A stretch of DNA of 64,000 nucleotides from Hymenobacter sp. YC55 (GCF_029433095.1 NZ_JARNTX010000003.1:1-64000); one strand, 5' to 3'; numbered from the stretch's first letter, positions 1-9,057 are shown. The notes: generated by a model from the sequence alone, not told the origin. Made by a program: numbers and translations.

Positions 1-103
1 GGCCATGCACGGCCACGCACTGGTCCGTCTCGATGTGGCGGCTCGCATACCGCGAATAGATGATGCCCGGCGGCGTAAAGAGGGGCGCTGGCTCCGTTTT
101 CAT
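1..103 (-). CDS. N-terminus of a probable AraC-type regulator (partial)
   Basis: A 34-codon open frame starts at an ATG at 103-101 and runs off the left edge. Its opening residues (MKTEPAPLFTPPGIIYSRYA, then a segment with HIETDQC) resemble the start of AraC-family regulators of Hymenobacter-type bacteria, where a short TPPG segment leads into a cupin-like sensor domain. That family assignment is from memory of similar sequences. No DNA-binding domain is visible because the gene is cut off, so the function is tentative. Confidence 0.45.
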   Translation of the reverse strand, partial: MKTEPAPLFTPPGIIYSRYASRHIETDQCVAVHG

Positions 104-451
104 ACGTTTTCCCGGTTACACTTAACCACACAAAGGTCGGAAGCAGCGAACGCAGAGTGTTTGCGTAGAAAGCTCAATGTTGCGTTTGCCCCTGAACGTG
201 GGTGCGGGACTGTTGCAAAAGTTAGCTCCCGCTGAAAGTGGCCCAGCGATTGTTCTAGGTAGCTGGGCAGGGGGCGGCACTCTTGTTTTGTGCCTTATTC
301 CTGCTTGCTCACCCAATCTGCATCACCGACCCGCACCTGCTCACCCTGCTCGCTGCCATCCGCCGCATGTGAGGCCCTCCCTCAGCCGCTCACACCTAGC
401 TTTGCTCGCGCCCCCCCCGCTCGTCCCGCTGAGCGCTCGATGAGGGGCGGG
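104..451. other. Non-coding stretch with an IS-like terminus
   Basis: No convincing gene lies here; the open frames are short and of atypical composition. At 206-220 the sequence gggactgttgcaaaa resembles the outer end of IS6- or IS5-type insertion sequences, whose tips often read ctgttgcaaa. No transposase or matching second end was found, so it may be an orphan terminus or chance. A C-rich tract occupies 400-425. Confidence 0.3.
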
Positions 452-1336
452 CTACTTTCGCCCCGCGCCAAATAGAAACCGCAGGGCCTCGTATTCGGTG
501 ATGAAGGGCACCGACATATGGCTCTCGTCTTTGTAATACTTGCCCTGGTACTTCAACCCATTGTGCTTGTTGGTCTCCAAATAGCGCTGCAATTGCAATA
601 CACTGCGCATGTGCAAGGTCTCCGCCGTCGTATCCGCACGCACCGCCGGTAACTCCATGTCCTGCTCGGCCGTGTTGGCAATGCCGAGATACAGGGCGGT
701 TCCTTGGAAGCTTCTCTGTTCCAACGCCCGTTTGGTTTCTTTTAAGAGAGTTTGCTTGTCCCACCACATGCTGGGGTCAATACAGATATAGGCGTTAAAT
801 AGTCGGGTATGGTGCACGAAGATTTGCATCACCGTCAGCCCGCCGAGCGAGTGGCCAATCAGCAGTTTGTCGGGTCGGGTCGGATAGTGCCGGTCAATGT
901 AGGGGATTAATTCCTGTTCGATAAAGGCAATAAATTTCTCGCCCCCGCCGGTCGTTTTGCTAGTACCAGGCGCCCAAAAAGGCGGGTCTGTAGTGACATG
1001 CGTGGGGGTTAAATCTTTTCTGCGGTCCGAATGAAGCAGGCCGACCACGATCATTTCCGGACAAACGGTGTTGTAATTGGTGCTCAAGTATTGAATCAGG
1101 CTAGTCGTCGCGGCAAACTGGGCGTCGGCATCGAAGAGATACACCACCGGATACCGTTTGTTGGCCCCCTCCTTGCCGGAGGCACTAGAGGGGACGTGCA
1201 CATAAAACTTTCGCTGTTCTTTTAACAGAGTTGAGGGGATACTGTCGGTTTGGCCCAGGACCAGTTGCTTGCCCGGCTGCGCGTGACAGGGGAAAGATAA
1301 AAGAACAGAGCAGAGAAAAAGAAGAACCTGTTTCAT
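452..1336 (-). CDS. Secreted esterase, enterobactin-esterase/esterase-D fold
   Basis: This 294-residue protein starts with a clear signal peptide (hydrophobic residues 4-15, cleavage after CHAQ near residue 20). It shows the alpha/beta-hydrolase layout of the putative esterase family PF00756: a VVYLFDAD strand near 64-71, an IVVGLLHSDRR segment, the nucleophile elbow GHSLGG with Ser163, and a C-terminal DESHMSVP segment whose His273 fits the catalytic histidine. Family members hydrolyse esters such as siderophore esters or S-formylglutathione; the substrate here is unknown, and export points to the periplasm or outside. It is monocistronic, with no siderophore genes nearby. Confidence 0.88.
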   Translation of the reverse strand: MKQVLLFLCSVLLSFPCHAQPGKQLVLGQTDSIPSTLLKEQRKFYVHVPSSASGKEGANKRYPVVYLFDADAQFAATTSLIQYLSTNYNTVCPEMIVVGLLHSDRRKDLTPTHVTTDPPFWAPGTSKTTGGGEKFIAFIEQELIPYIDRHYPTRPDKLLIGHSLGGLTVMQIFVHHTRLFNAYICIDPSMWWDKQTLLKETKRALEQRSFQGTALYLGIANTAEQDMELPAVRADTTAETLHMRSVLQLQRYLETNKHNGLKYQGKYYKDESHMSVPFITEYEALRFLFGAGRK

Positions 1337-1363
1337 GGGCGGCGTCGGCTTAGCAAGAATAAC

Positions 1364-1409
1364 TGAGGTGGTCTAAGCTAGCTGGCCCCCAGCAAGAAAT
1401 ATACGTCCT
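1364..1409. repeat. Chimeric IS-end remnant
   Basis: Two short blocks match the left end of the IS3-type remnant at 46371-46416. The block tgaggtggtcta (1364-1375) is in the same orientation. The block aagaaatatacgtcct (1394-1409) is the reverse complement of 46401-46416. In the remnant both blocks are on one strand and 18 bp apart, so here two ends of related elements appear to be joined head to head. The junction abuts the broken beta-propeller fragment that follows. Confidence 0.5.
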
Positions 1410-1424
1410 TCTTTTGCACGGTTA

Positions 1425-1770
1425 AGCAACGAGTTTGATACACCCTCGGCTATGGCTGTAAACGCGGGCGGTAATGTGGTGGTGACCGGCTTTAGTGATG
1501 GCGACACCACCGCCAACTACAACTTCCTTACGCTCAAATATTCAACCAGCGGCGGGCAATTGTGGGTGAAAACCTACAACAGCACTGGTGTCAGAAACAG
1601 CCAGGAAGTGCCCGCCAATCTGGCGCTAAATCCAGCGGGTAATGTGGCCGTGACGGGTCGTTCCTACACAAGCTCCGGCCAGAGTGCTTACGCCACGGTT
1701 AAATATTCGGCTGGTGGGCAGCAGCTATGGGCCGCGCGCTACGAGGGATTTGGCCCTGCAAGCCAGCTAC
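1425..1770 (+). pseudogene. Orphan fragment of an SBBP-repeat beta-propeller protein
   Basis: From about 1431 the plus frame reads repeat units of the type AGNVVVTG...LKYSTSGGQLWV, two to three copies, the same SBBP repeat (PF06739) that fills the large protein at 11414-14797. There is no signal peptide, no plausible start of its own and no T9SS tail. Similarity fades near 1770, after which the frame runs into the following hydrolase gene. The left boundary lies beside an IS-like junction at 1364-1409. It is best read as the debris of a second, larger surface protein. Confidence 0.6.
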
Positions 1771-1857
1771 ACGGTGCAACTGGCGTTATGTTAGTTGGAA
1801 GCAACCCTGGTGACCCGCGCTGCATCTGGCGGCTAGGCCACTTCTTCTTCGTCCTCG

Positions 1858-2850
1858 ATGTCACTCGCTTCGCGTTTTCGCCTGCTGCTCGGCAGGGCAA
1901 TGGTTGTTCTGCTGGTAACCGCGCTACCCCTCGCTGCCCAAACGGTGCAGAAACAACGTCTGCCCCTCCGCGACGAAACCCATTTGTATCAAGCCAGCAA
2001 GCCCACTACGCCGTTAGCCCTCTTCGTGCTCGCTCCCCAACGGCCGACCCCGCGGGGAGTGCTGCTCTTACTGCCCGGCTTGGGGGAGAAAGCCGAAGAC
2101 GTGTTCCAGCAAACCAGCCTGGCCCAGGAAGCGGCCCGAGCGGGCCTACTGACGGTGGTGCCCACCCTCAACAACCGGCTCTACCTCGACTCGGCCAGTG
2201 CCCACTACCTCGATGACGTCCTGCGCCACCTGCTGGCACAGTACCCGAACATGGAGCGCCTGTTGTTCCTGGGCGGCTTTTCGGCCGGCGGACACTTAGC
2301 CTTATCCTATGCCGAACGCCTGGTGGGGGATACGACCCGCCTGCCGTTGCGGGTGAAAGCCGTGTTTGGCGTCGACCCCCCGGTGGATCTGGCCGCCTTC
2401 TGGCAGGTGGGGCAGCGGCGCATCGCCCAGCAGTGCAGCCCCTTGCTGGTGCGGGAAGGCCGCTCGCTGGTGGCCACCCTAACCCAGGCGTTCGGCGGCT
2501 CGCCCGAGCAGGTGCCGGCGGCCTATCATCAGTACTCGGCGTTTTCCAGCAGCAGTCCCAGCGGCGGCAACTTGGTCCTGCTCAAAGCGATTCCCGTGCG
2601 CGTGTACTGTGAGCCCGACCTGGCCTTTTGGCGCCAGCACTACTGTCCCACCCTGCAGCTCGCGGATCTGAATGCGGCCCACCTCCAGCTGTTGGTAGCG
2701 TGTCTGCGGCGGCAAGGCAACCAGCGGGCGCAGTACCTAGAGACGCGCGGCAAAGGACGCCTTGGCCGACGGCCCTTCCCGCATTCCTGGTCAATTGTCG
2801 ATGCTCCGGAGTGTATTCACTGGCTGCAAACCGTTGGGCCAGAGGAGTGA
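1858..2850 (+). CDS. Secreted alpha/beta hydrolase
   Basis: The 330-residue product has an N-terminal export signal (hydrophobic residues 15-27 ending in AAQ). Its core contains GVLLLLPGLGEK near 67-78, which supplies the oxyanion region, and a nucleophile elbow GGFSAGG with Ser142. The elbow sequence is typical of dienelactone-hydrolase or lysophospholipase-like serine hydrolases. The ending is loosely conserved, and a catalytic His is plausible in the AAHLQLL segment. Substrate cannot be inferred. It follows the SBBP fragment on the same strand but has its own start. Confidence 0.75.
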   Translation: MSLASRFRLLLGRAMVVLLVTALPLAAQTVQKQRLPLRDETHLYQASKPTTPLALFVLAPQRPTPRGVLLLLPGLGEKAEDVFQQTSLAQEAARAGLLTVVPTLNNRLYLDSASAHYLDDVLRHLLAQYPNMERLLFLGGFSAGGHLALSYAERLVGDTTRLPLRVKAVFGVDPPVDLAAFWQVGQRRIAQQCSPLLVREGRSLVATLTQAFGGSPEQVPAAYHQYSAFSSSSPSGGNLVLLKAIPVRVYCEPDLAFWRQHYCPTLQLADLNAAHLQLLVACLRRQGNQRAQYLETRGKGRLGRRPFPHSWSIVDAPECIHWLQTVGPEE

Positions 2851-2879
2851 TGAGCCATATTCGTCGGGTTACTGGAGCC

Positions 2880-2918
2880 TTTTTTAGACGGTACAGCTAT
2901 TGGTGTCGTCTTAAAAAA
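2880..2918. terminator. Weak inverted repeat after the hydrolase gene
   Basis: An AT-rich arm ttttttagacg (2880-2890) faces cgtcttaaaaaa (2907-2918), pairing with a single-base bulge around a 16-nt loop about 30 bases past the hydrolase stop. The A and T runs flank both sides, so it could end transcription in either direction, but the stem is weak. Confidence 0.3.
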
Positions 2919-3049
2919 CGAACCAATAAAAGGATGGCTAACCGGGGAATGGGCATCCGCCACTACTTTGGCGCTGAAACAGTTCATTGGCCTGTCAGCC
3001 TGTATCTACTCGGCTACGCAAACTCCCGGCCTGTCCAAAGAATGGATCT

Positions 3050-4348
3050 TTAAGTTGGAAAGGTGGCCGTAAAGGTGGAGCCCCGACCCAATTCGCTTTC
3101 GACTTCGATGCTACCTCCGGCCTGGTCGAGGATCTTTTTCACCAAGTACAACCCCACCCCCGTGCCCTCGACGTGGGCGTGCAAGCGCCGAAACAAGCCG
3201 AACAGCTGCTGCTGCTGGGCCGCACTCAAGCCCAGCCCGTTGTCGTGCACGCGCACGACCAGCCGGCCCGCCTCGCGGTAGCTGCGCACGCGCACGATGG
3301 GCACGCGGTCGGGGTGGCGGTACTTGAGGGCATTGCTGATCAAATTCAACAACACCGAGTGCACGTGCTTGGCGGCAAACCAAAGCCGGGCCGGGCCGGC
3401 CAGCTCTACCTCCAACTGCCCGCCGGTGGCCGCGAACTGAACGGCGAGTTCCTGGCGTACTTCTTCGAGCACGGCAGCCAACTGCACCGACTCGCGGGGG
3501 AGGTCGGCTTGTACGCGCGTCGCACCAAAGTCGGCCAGACGGTCGAGCGTGTGGCGAAAGCGCGCCATCGACTCCTGCATCATGGTCAGGATAAGCTCGA
3601 CTTGCTCGGCTTGCCGGGCCGCGGGGGGCAGTTGCTCGACCAGGGCCTGCACTAGCCCTTGCAGATTAGCCACGGGCAGGCGCAGGTCGTGGGCGGCGGC
3701 GTACACGAACGTGTCGAGCTCGGTGTTGAGCTGACCCAACGCGGAGTTGGTGTGCTGCAGCTCGTCGTTGAGTACGCGCAATTCTTCGTTGCTGGCTCCG
3801 AGGTCCTGGTTGGCGTCTTCCAAGGCCTGGGTGGTGTGCTGCACCTGGGCTTCGAGGTGGCGGCGGGCGGAAATGTCTTCCAGTGTGGTGTAGCCGAGCT
3901 CGCCGCTTTCGTCGGGAAACAAGACCGACGTGACCCGGCACCACACTAGGCTGCCGTCGGGGCGCACCAGGCACGTCTCGAGGGCAAACCAGGGCAGGTG
4001 GTGGGCCCAGAGGGCAACCTGTAAGCGGGCCCAGTCGGCCACGTAATCAGGGTGGGCAAACTCGAGAATCGTGTGGCCCAGCAAATCCAGCGGCGAAGCC
4101 AAGCCCAGCAAGGCGGCTACGGCGGCGTTGGCCTGCCGAATGGTGAGGTCGGCCGCAATGATTTTATGGCCCAGCGGGGAGTGCTCGAATACGGTGCGAA
4201 AACGCACTTGGCTGAGGCGGTATCGTTCGCGTTCCGCGTGGTGGGCCGCGTGCTGGTCGCGCTCGGCCTGCAGGCGCGCCACTTCAGCTTGAGCGGCGCG
4301 CAGCTCGGCTTCGAGAGCCTGATACGCAGAGGGGGGCAGATCAGGCAT
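3050..4348 (-). CDS. Cytoplasmic PAS-domain sensor histidine kinase
   Basis: A 432-residue kinase if started at MPDLPPSAY (4348); an in-frame ATG at 4408 would add 20 less typical residues. Order: an alanine-rich N-terminal coiled coil (about 5-40), a PAS fold (about 49-165, opening FRTVFEHSPLG), a linker coiled coil (165-215), a HisKA segment with phosphoacceptor His220 in AAAHDLRLP, and an HATPase_c domain with N-box NLISNALKY (about 335), G1 box DNGLGL (about 369) and G2 box GTGVGLY (about 395). No membrane segment is present, so it senses an internal signal. No partner regulator is adjacent. Confidence 0.92.
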   Translation of the reverse strand: MPDLPPSAYQALEAELRAAQAEVARLQAERDQHAAHHAERERYRLSQVRFRTVFEHSPLGHKIIAADLTIRQANAAVAALLGLASPLDLLGHTILEFAHPDYVADWARLQVALWAHHLPWFALETCLVRPDGSLVWCRVTSVLFPDESGELGYTTLEDISARRHLEAQVQHTTQALEDANQDLGASNEELRVLNDELQHTNSALGQLNTELDTFVYAAAHDLRLPVANLQGLVQALVEQLPPAARQAEQVELILTMMQESMARFRHTLDRLADFGATRVQADLPRESVQLAAVLEEVRQELAVQFAATGGQLEVELAGPARLWFAAKHVHSVLLNLISNALKYRHPDRVPIVRVRSYREAGRLVVRVHDNGLGLSAAQQQQLFGLFRRLHAHVEGTGVGLYLVKKILDQAGGSIEVESELGRGSTFTATFPT

Positions 4349-5044
4349 AACAACGACCAACAAGCAACAACCTTCGTCAGAAGCGGAAAGGTACGCGTTT
4401 GGCGCCAAGAACCGCGCGCAAGGTCGAACATTACGCGCTTACTGACAGATAGTACAGCCTCGTCTTTGTTTCAACCCGTAGCTTCGCATGGGAGTTCTTC
4501 GTTCTCCTCTTTCTGCCCGGACCGAACCTGAAGGAGTAACGGTGGAAACGCAGGTTTATTTTCAGGAACGATAGTAGGCAGGGCTTGGCCAGTAAAAGCA
4601 CCAGAAACCGGCCACTCACGGGATAGGGCGGTAGCCCTCCTGGCGACCGTAGTTTCCGCTACGGAAGAGGAAGCAAAAATACACTTTGCTGTAGGCTGCC
4701 AGACGTACCGCCGTAACACGGAGCCAAGTAGGGAAGAGCCTATTTCTCAGCATTTATTGTATTATATAAAGTACAACTATCTTTCGATGTTATGCCAAAC
4801 AATCAGCAATTGCACTGTTAAGATAATTTATGCGTGAAAACTGCTATCTTGCAATCTGCCCAGCCCGTACGAGCAGCGTTGTACTCGAGCAGTAGGAACC
4901 CGAACGAGTCTCTGCATGCCCTAGGTAACGCAAGTACTCGGCCCTCCAGCGCAACTTTCCTTTTCCCGTTAGACAGCCGGCAGTGCTGCTCGTCGCAGTA
5001 ATTGCGCTTCCCTTTCCCTTCTGCTGCCTCGTCAGCCCTTTTCT
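4349..5044. other. Divergent intergenic region between two kinases
   Basis: This stretch separates two divergently oriented histidine kinase genes and must contain both promoters. It becomes AT-rich from about 4740 to 4860, including tattatataaag near 4759 and a TATCTTGC element at 4842-4849 that partly resembles a Bacteroidota -7 box. No supported gene or RNA was found. Confidence 0.5.
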
Positions 5045-6148
5045 ATGTCGTATCCCCTGCCCTTCTTCGCGAGTTTTTTGCAACAGGGTCCCATGCTCTT
5101 CTTCGTGTATTCCTTGACGCAGCAGCGGGTGCTGTACGTGAGTCCGGCCTACGAGCGGGTGCTACATGGCACTTGCGCCCGCGTCAACGAGGAGTTGCCG
5201 GCGTTGCTGGCGCGCGTGCATCCCGACGACCAAGACCACGCCGCGGACTGCTGGCGGCGCTGGCAAGCGGGGGGCCTGCACGAACCGTTTGAGTTGCGCT
5301 TGCGGCAGCCCACCGGCGAGGATCAGCACCTGTGCCTGACCCCGCACCACCTGGTTGGTTCCGACGGCGAAACGCAGGTGGGCGGCCTGGTGGAGGATAT
5401 CACGACCACCAAAGTCATGCTCTGGCATGCCGACAAGTACAACTCGAAAAAGAACACCACGCTCGAAATCCTCTCCCACGACCTGGCCGGCCCCTTTGCC
5501 ATGTTACAGCAAATGAGCGACTACTTCCACGAGGCGATGGCCCCGCTGCAAAACCCGGAGCTGGTACGCATGGTCGAGCACATGCGACAACTGTGCGGCG
5601 ACAGCGTCAACCTGATTCGTGATTTCGTGGATCACGAGTTCTTGGATTCGGTTCACGTCGAGCTCAAGCGCGAACGGGTGGATTTGGTGGAAAAACTGCG
5701 CTTGGTGATGGCGCAGTACCAGCAGGGGGAACCCTACGTAGGCAAATCCTTTGCTTTCCACGTCGAGCAAGCGCCACTTTACGTCGTCATCGACCAGAAC
5801 AAGCTCATGCAGGTCATCAACAACTTGCTCAGCAACGCGCTCAAGTTCACGCCCGACGGCGGCACGATCACCGTCAGCCTGGCCCACGCGCCCGGGCAGG
5901 CGCTGGTACGCGTGGCCGATACGGGAGTGGGCATTCCCGAAGCCCTGCACCCCACGCTGTTCGAGAAGTTCACCCCGGCGCGGCGCCCGGGGCTGCGGGG
6001 CGAACGCAGCACGGGCCTGGGCATGTCCATCATCAAGACCATTGTCGAGCTGCACGAGGGAACTATCGCCTTCACGAGTGCGGAAGGGCAAGGCACCACC
6101 TTCACCCTCACCCTGCCCCTAGCCGACGAGGACCCCGCGCTACGCTAA
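5045..6148 (+). CDS. PAS-domain sensor histidine kinase
   Basis: The 367-residue soluble kinase starts MSYPLPFFASFL. A PAS-like domain covers about 15-120 and ends with the common VGGLVEDITTTK segment. A HisKA helix carries His145 in LEILSHDLAGPF. The HATPase_c domain contains NLLSNALKF (about 259), DTGVGIPE (about 292) and the lid STGLGMSII (about 325). There are no membrane segments. It lies divergent from the other PAS kinase (3050-4348) and could act with it or with the orphan regulator at 7699, though nothing in the sequence proves pairing. Confidence 0.92.
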   Translation: MSYPLPFFASFLQQGPMLFFVYSLTQQRVLYVSPAYERVLHGTCARVNEELPALLARVHPDDQDHAADCWRRWQAGGLHEPFELRLRQPTGEDQHLCLTPHHLVGSDGETQVGGLVEDITTTKVMLWHADKYNSKKNTTLEILSHDLAGPFAMLQQMSDYFHEAMAPLQNPELVRMVEHMRQLCGDSVNLIRDFVDHEFLDSVHVELKRERVDLVEKLRLVMAQYQQGEPYVGKSFAFHVEQAPLYVVIDQNKLMQVINNLLSNALKFTPDGGTITVSLAHAPGQALVRVADTGVGIPEALHPTLFEKFTPARRPGLRGERSTGLGMSIIKTIVELHEGTIAFTSAEGQGTTFTLTLPLADEDPALR

Positions 6149-6362
6149 CCCGCGGGTCAGGTCGCCTTCGCGCATAAATTTTTTCCGCCGGGATCAATGG
6201 CGAGCACCACAACCCGCGGCCGCCGACTTGGTAAGGCAGGGAGGGGACGCTTATTATTAGAGCTGGCGGGATCTAGAGCCGTATCTAAGTCCGGCTGAGT
6301 TCGCGCAGGGGCACACGGGGGCCGGGGCGCGGGCGTTGCCGTGCTGGTGCTGCCTATGATTG

Positions 6363-6620
6363 TCACCACGCTCGCGGCCGTGAGTTTGCTGCGCTACTGG
6401 CCCGCGCAGCTGCCGCGCCGGCTTCCGCCGCCCGACAGGCCGGACAGCCGTATCCTTGCAGGTGCTGGTGACCCGCCTGCGCAAAGCATCCATGCACCGC
6501 ACAGCCAATCACGACGATAGCGGCGTTGGCGCGATAGACGACCAGTGAGTAATCGTAGCGCGGGCCGTGCACGGCCCGTGCGCGGGCAATCCAGCCCTGC
6601 CTGGTTTGTTTAGCTGCCAT
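6363..6620 (-). CDS. Small zinc-ribbon protein of the HGxF...HLxGxGCPxC type
   Basis: The 85-residue product carries one copy of a repeat known from phage and giant-virus proteins (DUF723-like): ARAVHGPRYDYSLVVY, then CAVHGCFAQ, then HLQGYGCPAC. The two cysteine sites (CxxHG and CPxC) suggest a zinc ribbon. Such modules are usually fused to nucleases or occur in several copies; here one copy stands alone, followed by an alanine/arginine-rich tail. Role unknown, possibly nucleic-acid binding. It could be a fragment of a larger gene, but the frame is intact with its own ATG. Confidence 0.6.
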   Translation of the reverse strand: MAAKQTRQGWIARARAVHGPRYDYSLVVYRANAAIVVIGCAVHGCFAQAGHQHLQGYGCPACRAAEAGAAAARASSAANSRPRAW

Positions 6621-7087
6621 ACTGCATCTCGTTTAGTGGACGCTCGCTACCCACTATGGGCCGAACGGAGGCGATGTAGGGCCGAGCATACCCTATGGGC
6701 CCGGCCAAGAACACCGTCAATTCCCTTAGTAGCCTTAAATTCAACCCTGCCATTTTCAGAAGGTAAGTAGTAAAGGAAAAACCATCTGGCACCAACGGGG
6801 TGCCAAGCCGCTTAAAGCTGCTGCCAGACTCTGCGGCCCCCTTTTTAAGAGAACGCCCCCTAGCATTTTGCAACCCTCCAGTAGCAAAACGCCAGGCGGC
6901 GTTACGCTCGGTTTGGGGACGGTTGCTGGCCGGGTTCACCCGTCCGGCTGCTTCAAACTTGCCGTAGCGGGAAGCTCCGCGGGGTGGGCAACTGGGGGGC
7001 CAATTACTTTTTGGCTCTTGCCCTTAGGCCCACGAGTGATCTTAGGCTGACAACTACCGGGCGGAGCGCCCGCTTAATACAAGAATT
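6621..7087. other. Non-coding stretch with degenerate repeat
   Basis: No supported gene. A segment at about 6795-6900 resembles 7485-7595 in the same orientation: both contain ggtgccaa followed some 50-60 bases later by gccccctagc and then a cgaaacg/caaaacg block, with roughly 70 percent identity over the best part. It may be a small intergenic repeat. The frames here have unusual composition and no recognisable domains. Confidence 0.35.
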
Positions 7088-7360
7088 TTAGGGGCGGGTG
7101 CTCCAGAAGCGAAAAGCTTCGTAGGAAAGACACTTCACGAAATAGTCACGCATCGAAAAGCCGCGCCATTCCAAACAGTAGCGCTGAAAGGCGGCTACTG
7201 CGCAGCACGCCTCGAAGCCTTGCTGCGCGTAGTAGTTGTGCTGGCCGGGGGGAAGTGTCAACAACCACTCGGCATAATCAGTAGCGGTCAGTTCGATGGC
7301 CGTGCGCTGCGCATGGTAGGCCAAGGCAGCCCGTTCAATCTCCAACTCAATTGCAGTCAT
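7088..7360 (-). CDS. Small acidic helical protein, unknown function
   Basis: This 90-residue frame encodes a compact, mostly helical protein (MTAIELEIERAALAYHAQ..., WLLTLPPGQHNYYAQQGFEA..., ending FRFWSTRP). Composition and codon pattern look like real coding sequence, and the aromatic-rich C-terminus recalls small hypothetical proteins seen in Hymenobacter-type genomes. There is no signal peptide or membrane segment. I do not recognise a characterised family. It is divergent from the NtrC-type regulator at 7699. Confidence 0.55.
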   Translation of the reverse strand: MTAIELEIERAALAYHAQRTAIELTATDYAEWLLTLPPGQHNYYAQQGFEACCAVAAFQRYCLEWRGFSMRDYFVKCLSYEAFRFWSTRP

Positions 7361-7698
7361 AGCCAGGAATCAGGCAGCCGGAAATACCAAGCAAACAGAA
7401 CAAGGAGCAAACCACCGAAGAGGGCATGGCATAGGTAGATCCGTTTTTTTCTGTACCCCTGAGGTGCAGGACGGTTGCCAAGCCGCCAATAGGGTGCCAA
7501 CCGGCCAAAACGGGCTTGTAGAGGCTTGAGCGCCCCGACCGCGTGCCAGGCCCCCTAGCGTTATGCTGCGCTCTGCTGGCGAAACGACTGGGGTCTACTC
7601 GTTCACTGCTTGCTGCCATTAAGCTCATTGAGGCCAGTTTTCAAGCTTTTTGTGTACCCTTGCACCTCTAGCCACCGAACATGCTGGCTACGATCCTT
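7361..7698. other. Intergenic region upstream of the NtrC-type regulator
   Basis: No supported gene. It holds the second copy of the degenerate repeat (about 7485-7595) and the promoter region of the sigma-54 regulator gene. I did not find a clear -24/-12 element. Confidence 0.4.
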
Positions 7699-9054
7699 AT
7701 GCCCGACGGAACCCTACTGCTGATTGACGACGAAGGCAGCCTGCGGCAGTTGTTAACCCGCGTGCTGGAACTGGAAGGCTACACCGTGCTACCAGCGCCC
7801 ACTGCGCAGCAGGGGCTGGAATTGTTGCGCGACCACGCTGCGGAAATTCTGGTGGTGCTGTCGGACGTGAAGCTGCCCGACGGCCACGGCCTGAGCTTGC
7901 TGCCACGCTACAAGGCCGTGGGGCCCCTGGTGGAGGTCATCCTGATGACGGCCTTCGGTACCATTGCCGATGGGGTGCAGGCCATGAAATCGGGCGCCTT
8001 CGACTACCTCACCAAAGGCGACTCCGACGACCAGCTGGTGGTGGTAGTGGAGCGGGCCGCCGAAAAAGCCCGCCTGCAGCGCCGCGTGGCCGAGCTGGAA
8101 AAGCAACTGGCCCCGCAGTTCACCTTCGATTCGATGATTGGTCATTCCGCGCCGCTCACCCAAGCCAAGGCCCTGGCCTTGCGCGTAGCGCCCACCGACA
8201 GCACCGTGTTACTGGAAGGACCCACGGGTTCGGGCAAAGAGTTGTTTGCGCAAGCCATTCACGCGGCCAGCCCACGGCGCACCAAGCCATTTGTGGCCGT
8301 CAATTGCAGCGCCTTCCCCAAGGATTTGCTGGAATCGGAGCTGCTCGGCTACCGCAAAGGCGCTTTCACGGGGGCCCTGACCGACAAGCGCGGCCTGCTG
8401 GAGGAAGCCAACGGCGGCACGCTGTTCTTGGATGAAATAGGGGAGCTGCCGCTGGAGCTGCAAGCCAAGCTGCTGCGGGTGCTCGAAACGCAGAGCTTCA
8501 CCAAAATCGGGGATACCAAACCTGTAACCGTAAACGTGCGCATTGTGGCCGCCACCAACCGCCACCTGCGCCAGGAAGCCGAAGCCGGCCATTTCCGCCC
8601 CGACTTGTACTATCGGCTGGCCGTGTTCACCGTGGCCGTGCCCCCGCTCAATGCCCGCCGCGAAGACATCGAGCCGCTGGCCACGCACTTCCTGCATTTC
8701 TACGCCGCCAAGCTGCGCAAGCGCTTGCGCGGGATGGAAGTCGACTTTCTGCGCCAGCTCACCCACTACAACTGGCGCGGCAACGTGCGGGAGCTGAAGA
8801 ACGTGCTGGAACGCGCCGTCATTTTGGCCGAGGGCGAGTGGCTGAGCCCCGACAACCTACCCGTTGAGTTCGCCCAACAACTCGCTCCCGCCTCGGGCCC
8901 GTCCACCGCCCACGAGCGCACCTTGCGCAGTATGGAGTGCCAGCACATTCGCAGTGTGTTGCAGGAAGCCCACGGCAATAAAACCGAAGCCGCCCGCATC
9001 CTGGGCGTCGCCCTGACCACCCTTTACCGCAAGATTCAGGAGTACGAGTTGTAG
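7699..9054 (+). CDS. Sigma-54-dependent NtrC-family response regulator
   Basis: A complete NtrC/ZraR-type activator of 451 residues from MPDGTLLLIDDEG; an ATG six codons earlier (7681) is also possible. The receiver has phosphoacceptor Asp56 in VLSDVKLPDG. The AAA+ domain has Walker A GPTGSGKE (174-181), the sigma-54 contact loop GAFTGA (221-226) and Walker B GGTLFLDEIGELP. The C-terminal Fis-type helix-turn-helix contains GNKTEAARILGV. It activates RpoN promoters when phosphorylated. No kinase or obvious RpoN target adjoins it. Confidence 0.96.
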   Translation: MPDGTLLLIDDEGSLRQLLTRVLELEGYTVLPAPTAQQGLELLRDHAAEILVVLSDVKLPDGHGLSLLPRYKAVGPLVEVILMTAFGTIADGVQAMKSGAFDYLTKGDSDDQLVVVVERAAEKARLQRRVAELEKQLAPQFTFDSMIGHSAPLTQAKALALRVAPTDSTVLLEGPTGSGKELFAQAIHAASPRRTKPFVAVNCSAFPKDLLESELLGYRKGAFTGALTDKRGLLEEANGGTLFLDEIGELPLELQAKLLRVLETQSFTKIGDTKPVTVNVRIVAATNRHLRQEAEAGHFRPDLYYRLAVFTVAVPPLNARREDIEPLATHFLHFYAAKLRKRLRGMEVDFLRQLTHYNWRGNVRELKNVLERAVILAEGEWLSPDNLPVEFAQQLAPASGPSTAHERTLRSMECQHIRSVLQEAHGNKTEAARILGVALTTLYRKIQEYEL

Positions 9055-9057
9055 CGC

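Noticed and set aside
177..443. 88-codon plus frame near the left edge
   Set aside because: Proline/serine/cysteine-rich composition with no domain and no conserved start.
1452..2216. Full-length 254-codon frame starting in the SBBP fragment
   Set aside because: Only the first ~105 codons resemble SBBP repeats; the rest overlaps the hydrolase signal-peptide gene in another frame.
8209..8766. 185-codon minus frame inside the sigma-54 regulator
   Set aside because: Antisense to an obvious NtrC-type AAA+ domain; a shadow frame.
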